Source: Torreya grandis
Lineage: Eukaryota; Streptophyta; Pinopsida; Cupressales; Taxaceae
Assembly (NCBI GenBank): GCA_037957365.1
Contig: JARHVA010006304.1
Location: 522,501-586,500, forward strand
Direction: 5' to 3'
Length of the DNA: 64,000 bases
The position numbers and the translations under genes are program-made. Positions 37,227 through 48,000 of this stretch are shown here, piece by piece. The first letter of the stretch is position 1, and each line of letters starts with the position of its first letter. The notes under the pieces are model-generated. The model saw only the letters and a program-made list of their open reading frames with translations, made no database searches and was not told the origin of the DNA.

Positions 37227-37522
37227 CTATAGTTTAACGTCAATAACTAGACTTAAACCTTATAATAATAAAATATGGGAAACCATAATAAATAGAAAGA
37301 GAATAATAATAACTCAAAACTTGAATAAGACCATAAATGATATATCTTATTCACATAAATTGCATGCTTGTTATTTTTTGTACAATTACCTATAAAAGTT
37401 TTCTTTCTTTTTCGTGACTCTTCTTATCCTTATGAATATTTGAATTCCTTTTAACACCTATATTCCCATTTTATTATAATTAAAATCATATTAAATCTCA
37501 TTTCCATTTATCCATGCTAATA
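37227..37522. repeat. 297 bp direct repeat, copy 2
   Basis: Full-length partner of 35120-35416, in direct orientation 2.1 kb away. Neither copy begins TG or ends CA, so they are not clearly LTRs. Confidence 0.85.
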
Positions 37523-37556
37523 ATAGCATTCTATATCATTTGGCATAAATTCAAGG

Positions 37557-37827
37557 GGCATGATATTTTTTCATGCTTATATATACATTTTCAAAATTCA
37601 AAAGGCATGATACTTTTTCATTCTTATATATACATTTTAAAAGTTAAAAAGGCATGATACTTGTTCATTCATGTTTTCAAATTTCAAAATGAATGATACT
37701 TGTTCATGTACATTTTAAAGTTCAAAGTTATAATTTCACAAGGCATGATACTTGTTCATGCACATTTTCAAAGTTACAGTTTTAAGGGCATGATACTTGT
37801 TCTTGCACATTTTTAAAGTTTAAAGTT
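37557..37827. repeat. Minisatellite, about 47 bp unit, six copies
   Basis: Units begin GGCATGATACTTGTTCATGC near 37557, 37604, 37651, 37691, 37742 and 37787. Each is followed by ACATTTTCAAAGTT-like text. Unit length varies from 40 to 51 bp. Confidence 0.85.
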
Positions 37828-40140
37828 GTTCTAATTTAAATCTATGATAAATATTGTCATGATGGGGACATGAATATTCTTCAATATCTTTAGATCATAT
37901 AAGTAGAGTTTATATCCATATACAATGGTGTGATTTGAACCTATTATGGGTAATGTACATTCAATTTTAGTGACACTCAATGGCATTGATATTACTTCTA
38001 GAGAACCCATTGTGTGGTTTCATCTTCTACTATAAGTGGTGTAAATTTAAGTCCACTAATACTCAAAGGCCTTGGCATCACTTATAGTGAACTCATTGTG
38101 ATTCCACCTTTTTGGACTAGTATATTGGGTACTCTTCCCCATTCATGAGAGTTTAAATAGGCATCATTCTAATTTAAGGGCTTGATTATCTATTTAAAAT
38201 TGGGACTTGATCACTCTCAGTTCTCTATTATTTCAAATGTATCCAATTGTTTCAATAATGGGGCATAGTTCTCCATCTATAGTTACATGTTATAGGAAAA
38301 TTTGGTTTCAACTTCATACATGTGTACTCCTTCCTCAATTTCCTTTAAATTTTTAATTTTAGATCCATACTTGTGTACTCATTCCTTGCTTTAATTTCAT
38401 TTTTTATTTTCAAAGTTCAGTGTTTTCAAATTTCAAATATGGATAAATAACTAATTCATGCATTATTTCATAGTTTTATAAATTTGAATGCCATGTATAA
38501 TTAAAGTATCCTATTAAAGATAAAGTGTGTTGTACAAACTTGGTGTCAATTATTTATCCTTTATTCTATAAAATTCATGACTATAATAAAAAATGGGAAA
38601 TGTGGACATATAATTCTGATCACAGGCACTTATCAATGTTAATTCTTGACATATCCTAAACCATATGACTTGTACCCAAGCACATGACTCTTATTCACCA
38701 TTCCTTTAATCTATTTATCTATATATGGGATTTACCATTTGTTTATCATCAATGTTACACAAAAATTATAAATGCAAGTGTTCAAATTACTTTACATTAT
38801 CCTCAGATTGTTTCTAACTAAGCACAATTATCCTAACTTTCTAAGACAAGTTCACTTTAGCTAGAAATGCTCACTTTTTTTGTCATCATTACTATATAAA
38901 AATTCCCAAATTAAGTGTTCAAATTAATTTATATTATTCTCAAATTGTCTCTAGTTAAGAAAAATTATACCTAAATTTTTGAGACATGTCTTTGCTAAGC
39001 AGACATGAACATTGTCATGACCACACCCTATGCTAAATAACAGCTAGTTTCCAAATTTTTAATTATTCTTTTAGGTCATTTTGCATGTTTTATAAGGATA
39101 GATAAAGTAAAATATCAAATAATTCTCCTATAAATACATATCAAAGGTCCTTCATTATCCACTTGGTTATTACTTAGTTTATAGCATACACACTATTACA
39201 CATTGAGTAAATCTCCCTTATTACTCTCAAATTCAAGATCATTTAAAAGGATTAACTATAATCCATGTTTGAATCATCTCAAATCAAAGTTGAGATATAT
39301 TTTTAAAGTATCAAATCTGTATTTCTAGTTGCATACACATAGTCAAGGAGCATAATGACACAATTACTTTAGGTGGGAGAACTTTGTGAGCTTGATTTTT
39401 ATCTATTGAATATTGAATACATATGCAATGATCAATAATCAAGGGGGTGATTGGGGTTATAAAATCCCATTACACTTTCCCTATCTTTTTTGTAGGTTTC
39501 AATATTTCAAAGTGTCCCTAGGGTTTTAAAGACAAAAGAGGGAAAATAATTATATTTGTTTGGCATAATCTAAATTGAAATGTCTTAGTTTATTCAATAG
39601 ACATAGGTATAGAAGGTGCAACAGTCAAAGTTTTGTCACAGTTAGTGGATACAAGTCTACCATCAATTAAATCAAGTGGCATGCACTATCATCTATAAAA
39701 AATAGTCATGTCTATAAATATCTCAAATTATGATTCTAATATGTGACTATCAAATCTTTATTTTTTCTAATTTTTCCCTATTAGGTATTAATCATAGTCA
39801 ACCAGAACAAGTCTATTGTCAACAAACTCAAATGGACTACTCTTAAGTTTAAAAAAAGTGAACTTATCAAAAAATAGTTTCATATTTTATTCCTAATTCT
39901 GAACATGTGCAATCACATCTTTTACTTATTTTCACTTTCAAATATCTAAAACATTCAAAAATATCCTGATTTAAGATAAATACATTTATTCTTAATGTTT
40001 TCCAAAAAATAATATTTTTTCATATCTAAAAATTTCTAAAATCAAAATTATTAATTATTTTACATATTTAGCATTTTGATATCTATTAATTTTTATACCT
40101 ATAGTACATAAACATGTATTTTTATATAAAATATAGGATA
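37828..40140. other. AT-rich DNA with further tandem duplications
   Basis: No gene seen. Duplications include one of about 95 bp near 37947-38120 (AGTGACACTCAATGGCATTG-like), one of about 65 bp near 38290-38400 (CATACTTGTGTACTC) and one of 137 bp starting at 38776 and 38913 (AAGTGTTCAAATTA). Confidence 0.55.
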
Positions 40141-40149
40141 AAACACAAA

Positions 40150-40488
40150 AAGGGATAAAAAAATTCTAAGTCATTTTTTAAGACTTTATGGAAGTAGTTG
40201 GGAACTAAACTACAATTTAGTAGTGTATACCATCCTAAAATAGATGGATAAACCAAGGTAGTAAATAAGAGTTTGGAAAATTTGTTGAGATGTAATGTTA
40301 TAGAGAATTCTAAGCAATGGGTCTTGACATTACCGTAGGTTGAGTTTACATATAATAATTTAGTGAACATGTCAACATGAATAACACCTTTAAAAATTGT
40401 TTATGAAATAAATTCTAAGGATGTTTTAGACCTGGTATAGTTACCAATTTCAGATCAAGTTAGTGATTATGTAGAGGCATTTGTAGTG
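40150..40488 (+). pseudogene. pol: Ty3/gypsy integrase remnant (element E), left part
   Basis: Reads LGTKLQFSSVYHPKIDG, SLENLLRCNVIENSKQW and PLKIVYEINSKDVLDLV, the second half of a gypsy integrase core (YHPQTDGQTE...). Stops are present. The frame is cut at 40488 by element D and continues at 44794. No upstream RT was found. Confidence 0.85.
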
Positions 40489-41607
40489 TTTTAGGTTGTG
40501 GAGCTAAAAGCTTCACTAATGCAAATAGAGGAGGAGGTTGCTGAGTATCACAGACACCGGTGTCGATTAGGCCAACCGACGTCGGCAAGGAGCAGACAGA
40601 AGAGCAACCGATGTCGGTCAGAAGTCAGTTAGCGTTGGTCACCTCCAGGTAGACAGGGACCGACGTCAGTTGCCTGTGCAGTTTAGAACTGCCAGTTTCA
40701 CAGATAGTTAATTAATGAACCGAGTGTTTGCATGTTGAGGGCTAATTATAGTCTCGAGCTGTGGATCTAATTATTGTAATTAGGTGTCTAATTATTGTTT
40801 GCATGAGATCTATATAATAGACTCATGGGCTGTATTGTAATTTGTGCTAGAGAGTAAGAGAGAAAATATTAGCTCCTTCTGTGTGTGAAGAGAGCATGGT
40901 GTGTTCCTCCTAGTGCACAGTGCCAAGTGTGGGTGCTGGTTTGGAGAATCAGAAGGATTCTTCATGTATGTATGATCTTGGTCAGCAGGGGTGCATCGCT
41001 ACATTAGGAGATCTACATGGTAAGTAAGATCATTGATCTATAGGTGTATGTGGGTGCGAGATCTAGGTTTGTAGGTGTGTAGAACTAGATTGATTTGCAG
41101 GTGTGCAAGATCAGGGAGGACAGCAACACAACAGGGAGCAAGATCAGGTAGGATCTACTTGGAGTACGGTGTGTACTCAGTTGGAGAGCAAAGAGGAAGG
41201 CAAGGTAGTTCCTTCCATAAGTAAGATCATTTGAGTTGTAGGTTGTTGCAAGTTCAGGGGAGATCTACTTGGAGTGCATGGAGCACTAGTGTACTAGCAG
41301 TAGTGGATATTGACTGGTTGGAGGTGAACACCAACTCTGTGTTTGAGTTGTGTGTTGGGACCGTAAGAGAGAGAGCTTTGAGGAAAGAAGTACTGTACAC
41401 TTGAGGTATGGGAAGCCTCTGATAGGTGTGGAGAAGAAGTGGCATCTTCTTTATTGTATTCTTTTCTGGATGAGTATTAATACAAGTTGTGTATTGTCTC
41501 TCATATTCTGTGTTATTTCTAAATTCTAGTTACTTGTGATTCTGGTTTAATTCTTCATGTAAGTTGCTTCTATATGGTAATCAATTGTGCTTCCGTATTT
41601 CCCAACA
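40489..41607 (+). repeat. Element D (Ty1/copia) 5' LTR
   Basis: A 1.12 kb direct repeat of 43674-44793, starting TTTTAGGTTGTGGAGC and ending TTTCCCAACA. The target duplication TAGTG lies at 40484-40488 and 44794-44798. It carries CpG-rich palindromic motifs at 40555-40670. Confidence 0.92.
40555..40670. promoter_or_regulatory. ACCGAC/GTCGGT palindrome cluster in the D LTR
   Basis: ACCGACGTCGGC at 40575, ACCGATGTCGGT at 40607, GACCGACGTCAGT at 40658 and the related palindrome GACACCGGTGTC at 40553. ACCGAC is the DRE/CRT core and GACGTC is a bZIP/CRE-type core. A regulatory role is inference. Confidence 0.6.
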
Positions 41608-41609
41608 AG

Positions 41610-41621
41610 TGGTATCAGAGC
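41610..41621 (+). promoter_or_regulatory. Primer binding site of element D (tRNA-iMet)
   Basis: TGGTATCAGAGC, an exact match to the common initiator-Met PBS, two bases after the LTR. Confidence 0.95.
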
Positions 41622-41719
41622 TAAGGTTGTAGGGAGCAAGTTTGTGTTTGATTACAGGGCACTCTCAGGGGTTTCTGATTGAGTGGGAGTATAGCAACGG
41701 CAAAAGAAAGTAAGCTAAG

Positions 41720-42060
41720 AATGGAGGAATTGAAAAGCACGAATGGTAAATTATGGTCCTATGGAAAGAAAGAGCAGGAAAAGAAAGATTGCTAGTTGGT
41801 AGTAGATCAACATGAAGGAACTGAAGAAGCAGATGTTGCAGGTGTTGTTGCATAGGATGCTCTGGTATGTTTCTTAGATAAAGTAGAATCTTTGTTTATA
41901 TATTATGTTGCCTCTTTCCATGCAGCCCCAAAGAGAGGTGCTGGTGAGCCTTGCCAAAGAATTGGCAAAGGGGAAGTGAATCTGAAATTGTAGGCAGCTA
42001 ACACATGGGTGTTGAAGGAGGTCATGCAGGTCCCAGTGTTAAAGATATGGTTAATTTCTT
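41720..42060 (+). pseudogene. gag: Copia gag fragment (element D)
   Basis: Reads MEELKSTNGKLWSYGKKEQE, similar to the NY..W...M...L start of copia gag, then loses the frame. Most of gag and protease is missing. Confidence 0.5.
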
Positions 42061-42069
42061 CAAGAAAGT

Positions 42070-42340
42070 TGGGTGATGAGAGATGCACAAGAACTCTCGC
42101 AGCGGATGCACTTGAATTAGCTAGTGTTAAGAAAGTAGGTACTCTTTATCTACTTGCTTATATTACTGATTCTTCTTCTATTGTGGAGACGTGGCTTTGT
42201 AGTCTTGGTCACATGAGCAAGAAGGAGATGCATGTTCTTAAGAGGAAGTCAGATGTCTTTGACAGACTTAAGAACTGGAAAGCCTTGGTGTTTATGGAGG
42301 AGATGGTGGACAGAGATCAGTGGAGAAGGCTTAGTAACTC
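42070..42340 (+). pseudogene. pol: GAG-pre-integrase domain fragment (element D)
   Basis: Within the open frame 42009-42431, KVGTLYLLAYITDSSSIVET followed by WLCSLGHMSKKEMHVLKRK matches the copia GAG-pre-integrase pattern (G.LY.L...W...LGHMS..GM..L). The integrase core and the front half of RT that should follow are absent. Confidence 0.75.
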
Positions 42341-42439
42341 TAAGCAGATCAGTTTGGATAGGGATTTGATTCAAAGAAGCCTTGCAAGTAAAAATTCATC
42401 ACTCACAAGTGAACACAGGTACCAACATTAGTCAGGAGA

Positions 42440-42640
42440 AATTGGCATCAAACAGACAGGTGCCAATGTCGGTCATGTGCAGACCAGAGCTAGTGGTGTC
42501 GGGCAGGGTAAGACTGACGTCGGTCAGGGGGACTGATGTCAGCGACAGTAAGACTGACGTTAGTTAGGAGGACTGACATTGATAGTAGGTAGACACTGAC
42601 ATTGGTGGGGTTGGTAGTCAGGACAGGCGCATGGAACTGA
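42440..42640. repeat. Internal array of GACTGACGTCGGTCAG-like motifs (element D)
   Basis: At least six degenerate copies of GACTGA(C/T)GT(C/T)(G/A)GT about 25-35 bp apart, resembling the LTR palindromes but lying between coding fragments. Confidence 0.7.
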
Positions 42641-43009
42641 CGTTGGTTGGATGCAGACTGTGTGGTGATTGAGGTTGGTCACTGTAACAGATTTTGGGTA
42701 GACAGCAAGCTGTCAAGGAGTCTCAAACACCCATATGGAGGACTGAAAGTGGTAAGTAAGCCTCAAATTTGTTGTTCCTCTTCTTTATACTCATTTCTTA
42801 CTACAGAGCAGGAAGGATCCAGGAAACAGTTGGAGCATGGCATGAATAGGATGTAGAACCAAATGGGAGATTTGGTAGGGTTGCCAGCTGGTATGAAAGC
42901 ACTGCAAGATGAATAGATACCTTAGTTAAAGAATAGAGTGAATGGACATGTGAGATGAAAGGCTAGGTCATATGGTCTTGAGGAAGCTACAAGACAGTGG
43001 TACAGGTTT

Positions 43010-43310
43010 TGACAGGTGGATGACAAAGCAGGGCTTTAGTCAATGTCAGTGTAACCATTATGTTTGTCTTACCAGGTGGATGATGATTACAACATTATCT
43101 TGTTACTGTATGTGGATGGTATGCATGCTAAAGTTTTAGACATACAGGGTTTTGCTGAGCTAAGGGTAAGGTTATTTCAGTGGCATGTCATGAGGAATTT
43201 GGAGCAGCAAAATTCTTTGGCATGAGAGACATGGAAGATCACAGGTTGATTTTGTCTCCAATGGGAGCTGATGTGAATCAGGTGTTAGTGAGGTTCAATA
43301 CGTAGGATGC
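43010..43310 (+). pseudogene. pol: Copia reverse transcriptase C-terminal fragment (element D)
   Basis: FDRWMTKQGFSQCQCNHYVC followed by DDDYNIILLLYVDGMHAKV is the copia active-site block, with the usual YVDDM changed to YVDGM. MRNLEQQNSLA is a decayed MKDLG.A..ILG. Confidence 0.85.
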
Positions 43311-43339
43311 AGAACCAGAGCACACCAAGGGCTGGATAG

Positions 43340-43590
43340 TTTAGTGTCAAAAATCACATGAGGTCTGGTATAGACCTGAGTTTTCCCCAGCAGTGGGAGA
43401 TGTCAAAGAGTTAGGAGTCAATTCAGGGAAGTGGGTTCTCAGGTATTTGAGAGGGACCAGCAGTAGGGATTCATGCTATGCAGGTTTAGGACTTCACTAC
43501 ATGGGTTTGTAGGTTTAGATGTGGTAGGGTACTCGAATGATAGGAGTTGCACCACAGGTTGTGTGGTGGGTGGTCTTCAGGGTTGAGCTT
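43340..43590 (+). pseudogene. pol: Copia RNase H fragment (element D)
   Basis: NSGKWVLRYLRGTSSRDSC matches the copia W...KWILRYLRGT.. block. Downstream text retains the G..D.....RRS..G pattern with stops. Confidence 0.85.
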
Positions 43591-43660
43591 GAAGAGGGAT
43601 ATAAGCCAGGAAATAGATTAGATGGGGTAGAGGTACAGGTACAGGTGCAGCTGTTTATCT

Positions 43661-43673
43661 CCAAGTGGGAGAT
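43661..43673 (+). promoter_or_regulatory. Polypurine tract of element D
   Basis: CAAGTGGGAGAT, the typical copia PPT, abuts the 3' LTR. Confidence 0.85.
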
Positions 43674-44793
43674 TTTTAGATTGTGGAGCTGAAAGCTTCA
43701 CTGATGCAAATAGAGGATGAGGTTGCTGAGTGTCACAGACACTGGCATCGGTCAGGCCAATCAACATTGATAAAGAGCAGATAGAAGATCAACTAACATC
43801 GGTTAGAAGTCAGCCAGTGTCGGTCACCTCCAGGTAGACAGGGACCAACGTCGGTCGCCTGTGCAGTTTAGAATTGCCAGTTTCACAGATAGTTAGTTAA
43901 CAAACTGAGTGTTTGCATGTTAAGGGCTAATTATAGTCTCGAGCTATAGATCTAATTATTGTAATTAGGTGTCTAATTATTATTTTCATGAGATCTATAT
44001 AATAGACTCATGGGCTGTATTGTAATTTGTGTTAGAGAGTAAGAGAGCAAATATTATCTCCTTCTGTGTGTGAAGAGAGCATGGTGTGTTCCTCCTAGTG
44101 CCACAATGCCAAGTGTGGGTGTTGGTTTGGAGAATCAAAAGGATTCTTCATGTATGTATGATCTTGGTCAGCAAGGGTGCATGGCTACATTAGGATATCT
44201 ACATGGTAAGTAAGATCATTAATCTATAGGTGTATGTGGGTGCAGGACCCAGGTTTGCAGGTGTGTAGAACCAGATTGATTTACAGGTGTGCAAGATCAG
44301 GGAAGACAGCAACACAACAGGGAGCAAGATCAGGCAGGATCTACTTGGAGTACAGTGTGTACTCAGTTGGAGAGCAAAGAGGAAGGCAAGTTAGTTCCTT
44401 CCATAAGTAAGATCATTTGAGTTTTAGGTTATTGCAAGTTCAGGGGAGATCTACTTGGAGTGCATAGAGCACTGGTGTACTAGCAGTAGTGGATACTAAC
44501 TGGTTGGAGGTGAACACCAACTCTGTGTTTGAGTTGTGTGTTGGGACCATAAGAGAGAGAGATTTAAGGAAAGAAGTACTGTACACTTGAGGTGTGGGAA
44601 GCCTCTGAGAGGTGTGGAGAAGAAGTGGCATCTTCTTTATTGTATTCTTTTCTGGATGAGTATTAATACAAGTTGTGTATTGTCTCTCATATTCTGTGTT
44701 ATTTTTGAATTCTAGTTACTTGTGATTCTAGTTTAATTCCACATATAAGTTTCTTGTATATGTTAATCAATTGTGCTTCCGTATTTCCCAACA
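43674..44793 (+). repeat. Element D 3' LTR
   Basis: Full-length partner of 40489-41607. Differences are concentrated at CpG sites: in the motif cluster, ACCGACGTCGGCAAG of the 5' LTR corresponds to ATCAACATTGATAAA here. Confidence 0.92.
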
Positions 44794-44965
44794 TAGTGCA
44801 CATATAATATTTGTAAGATGAAGTTAGGAGAAAACTATAGGAAATCAATAACAAGTATAAGGTAATAGAAAATGTCACTAAAATTCTAATGGTATTCAAA
44901 GAAGGAGAGTTATTATTAATATATTTAAGAAAATAAATATTTTCCTAGAGAACATATAAAACTAT
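44794..44965 (+). pseudogene. pol: Ty3/gypsy integrase remnant (element E), right part
   Basis: Continues the integrase after element D: DEVRRKL.EINNKYK, then FKEGELLLIYLRK and FS.RTYKTIEG (family pattern EVRRKLEESN.KYK...VGD.VMV.LRKERFP.GTY). It ends where the F-associated repeat begins. Confidence 0.8.
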
Positions 44966-44969
44966 AGAA

Positions 44970-45063
44970 GGATATTTGGGCACAATATAGATTTAACTAT
45001 GGAAATTCAAACCCAAACATCAAACTACCTAGTTAAAGTCTAGATCCATTAGAACTAGAATTC
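44970..45063 (-). repeat. Terminal direct repeat of element F, left copy
   Basis: About 95 bp (GGGCACAATAT.GATTTAAC ... ATCCATTAGAAC) matched at 63228-63332. Read on the minus strand it is the 3' end of an LTR. How far the left LTR extends is not certain; a minus-strand PPT-like CACTTGGGGGTAAAA near 48404-48418 suggests up to about 3.4 kb. Confidence 0.6.
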
Positions 45064-48000
45064 AAATAGATGAACATAACTCAAAACTAACACTATGATC
45101 CTAAAGCTAAATTCTTTACACCATGATTAAATGGATGAAAAATGAAAGGATTAGATTTACCTTAGACTTAGATTAGAAATTATGATGTCATGATTCAAGG
45201 ATTGGATGATTTAATGACTAGTTGGACATAGATTCCTCACTTGATTTCTTGTTGATCATATGGACATGAAGGCTTTGTGGATTCATACATTGGTTTCAAT
45301 GTAGGATTGGTCTTGTTTAAATATAGGAAGGAGGGAAGGATCAATGGTGGAGATTCAAATTTTGTTGAGGGAGATATAGTGTGGATAATTAAAAGGACTT
45401 TAAAATTCCTTGGAAGCCTATAGATTTAGAAGCTTCTAAAGAAGATGTGTTAGTTTAGAGAGGATTCTAGAACTATAGATAATTATAGGATCCTTCTTAA
45501 GTTTTGATGATAATTATATGGGATATTAGATAGGGATTAGGTGGATAATTATGGACTAGGGATGTAGGAGAGTCTATGAATAGGCTTAGTAAGCGGTTTG
45601 GTGGGTCATGGGAATTTAAAATTACCAAATAATGAATAAGATAGATTAGGATAGGATTAAGAGATGTTTAAAAGGAATTAATGATGAAGTGAGATAGAAT
45701 AAGGTTAGTGAATAATTATAAATTGGGATATTAAATAAATGACTAGGAAGTGGGGATTAAGATGGGATTAAAGGGGATAAATTAGATAATTAAAATTAGT
45801 GTTAACTAATAGTAATACTAGTGATGATAATGTAGATGAGTGAATTTAGGTACATATATTTTTCTACTCTTTGAAATGGCCTTATGAGTGGAAAAAAGTG
45901 GAAGGATTAATTGTATCTTAAATAAAAACCATGTCATGAATGAATGTTAGTAGATGATGTTGGTGGATATGATGTTGATGCCCCCTTAAGGGGACCTATG
46001 GGGAAGAATGAGATGAATGGCCACTTGAAATAATAAATGAGGGTGGGATGCAATGGATAGATGAGGGAATGGGATGTCAAGTGTGAGATAGAAGAAGAAT
46101 AAGATTATCGACTTGAGCAGTGAGCTATAAATTGATAATGCCCATAGAAAAGACACATGTACAGGGAGTAAAGATGATGGGTGTCATGGTTATCAACACA
46201 TCTTAATGGGGAATCAACCATAACATGATGATGATAGGATTAAAATTCCATAAGCTTTAGATGTATCCCAAGCAAGGATGCATGAAAGGGAGAGATATAG
46301 GCCAAGATAAGAAAATTATTTGATAAGGTTAATGATGAGTGTAGGTCAAAACTAAAGTTAGATGATATGATGATAAAGATGAGAGAGAAAAATGGTATGA
46401 TCGAGAGACCAAAAGATAGGGGATAAGAATTAGACTGCATTACATTAAATCAATGATCCATGATGTGATTAAGGATGATGCTTATAGTAAGGACACATGA
46501 CAGGGAATGATAATTGATTGACCAATTAGTGATTGATGAAATAAAATATGGATATTATTATTTTATCAATCCCAATCAATAGGTATGGGAGATTGGCAAA
46601 AATATTAGGGAGATGATTATGAGGATGGGGATTTATAAATAGACTAATTAATTAATGATTAATATTATAGCTTCATGATTTGACTGATGTAAGATGAGAG
46701 CAATCAATTGGTGGTTGACCTATCCTTAGGCATTGAAAAAGTGGCCAAGTAATACCTACATAGTTTGAAAAAACCTCTGGCCGATGTAGTTCTGACTAGA
46801 GGATAAATGATAATTGATGGAGAATGATTATAACTAAGAATTAGAGGATGATGTTAGTGATGAAAAAGATAAAATATTATATGTTAGTTAGATGGGTTAA
46901 TAGGATTATATTAGGAATGGGAATAAGGAGGATGAGATGATTAGGTAAATTTTGAGGGTGTAGATGATCAAGCCATCACAACTACCATAGGGCTCATCAT
47001 AGTCTAGGCAATCTAATCAATATAAAATTTGATAGTATGCCCCATGATATAAGCATAACCAAGGGGGCATTATGACAAAGTGTAGAAAAAGGGGCAAATA
47101 ATGAAATTTGCATCATCGAGGGCTTTGGCGAGCTCATAGCATCCCTATTCATTACCTAAGAGATAAAAAGAGACATGATGTAAATAAAACATAAGAAAAA
47201 CAAGATATATACATGATACAAAAAATTCAAGCAACATAGAGCATATAAATAACACATATAAGTATTTACATGCAATGTCACAATGTATTGTCTAATGATG
47301 GGATGGATGATTGAGTGATGGTTTGGACTAGGATGGTCATGATGAGGAATAATATGAGCTAGTGCCAAAAATTTAGGATAGAAGGATGGATGATTTGATG
47401 GAGTGTGATAATATATTTGTATACTTATTTGGTCTTGAAATCAAATGTAAGAGTGGTCAAATAGGTTTATGTGTTGAGATGTGACCAAGGATTACTAACA
47501 GATAATTCCTTTCAAGAGTTCAATCTAAAAAGAAGAGTAGGAAATGATGGGATAACATACATTTCATACTAGTAAAGTAATGATTAGATCAGTTAAATGT
47601 ATGAAAAGGCAATGATAGGGAAGTGATGGGATCATATATCTTTCATACTAGCAAAATAGTGATTAGATAGGTGCTAGATATGAAGAGGCAATGATAGAAA
47701 AGTGATGGGTGATAGATTAAATTCTTTAACAAGGTTATGTGCATCAATAATACCTTGTCAAAAGGATGATGATGAAATGGAGAGATGGGTGACCACTCTT
47801 ACTTGGTTCTAAGACTAAATATGGTATCCAAAGATAGGAATTGGAAAATATGAGATTTATATAAGATGTTGTGAAAGAGGAATAACATGGAGATGGATGA
47901 AACTAGGGGATTAGGTATATAACAAGACACCATGGACTATTCTTGAATTTTTTCAAGTTTTATGATTTTTAGGGTTTTTGACATATTTCTTTTTTTAAGG

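Noticed and set aside
40122..40370. Minus-strand frame of 82 residues.
   Set aside because: Antisense of the clearly recognisable plus-strand integrase of element E.
47084..47100. Plus-strand AGAAAAAGGGGCAAATA, nearly identical to the PPT of element C.
   Set aside because: No LTR starts after it, and element F runs on the minus strand here. Probably chance or a relic of another element.
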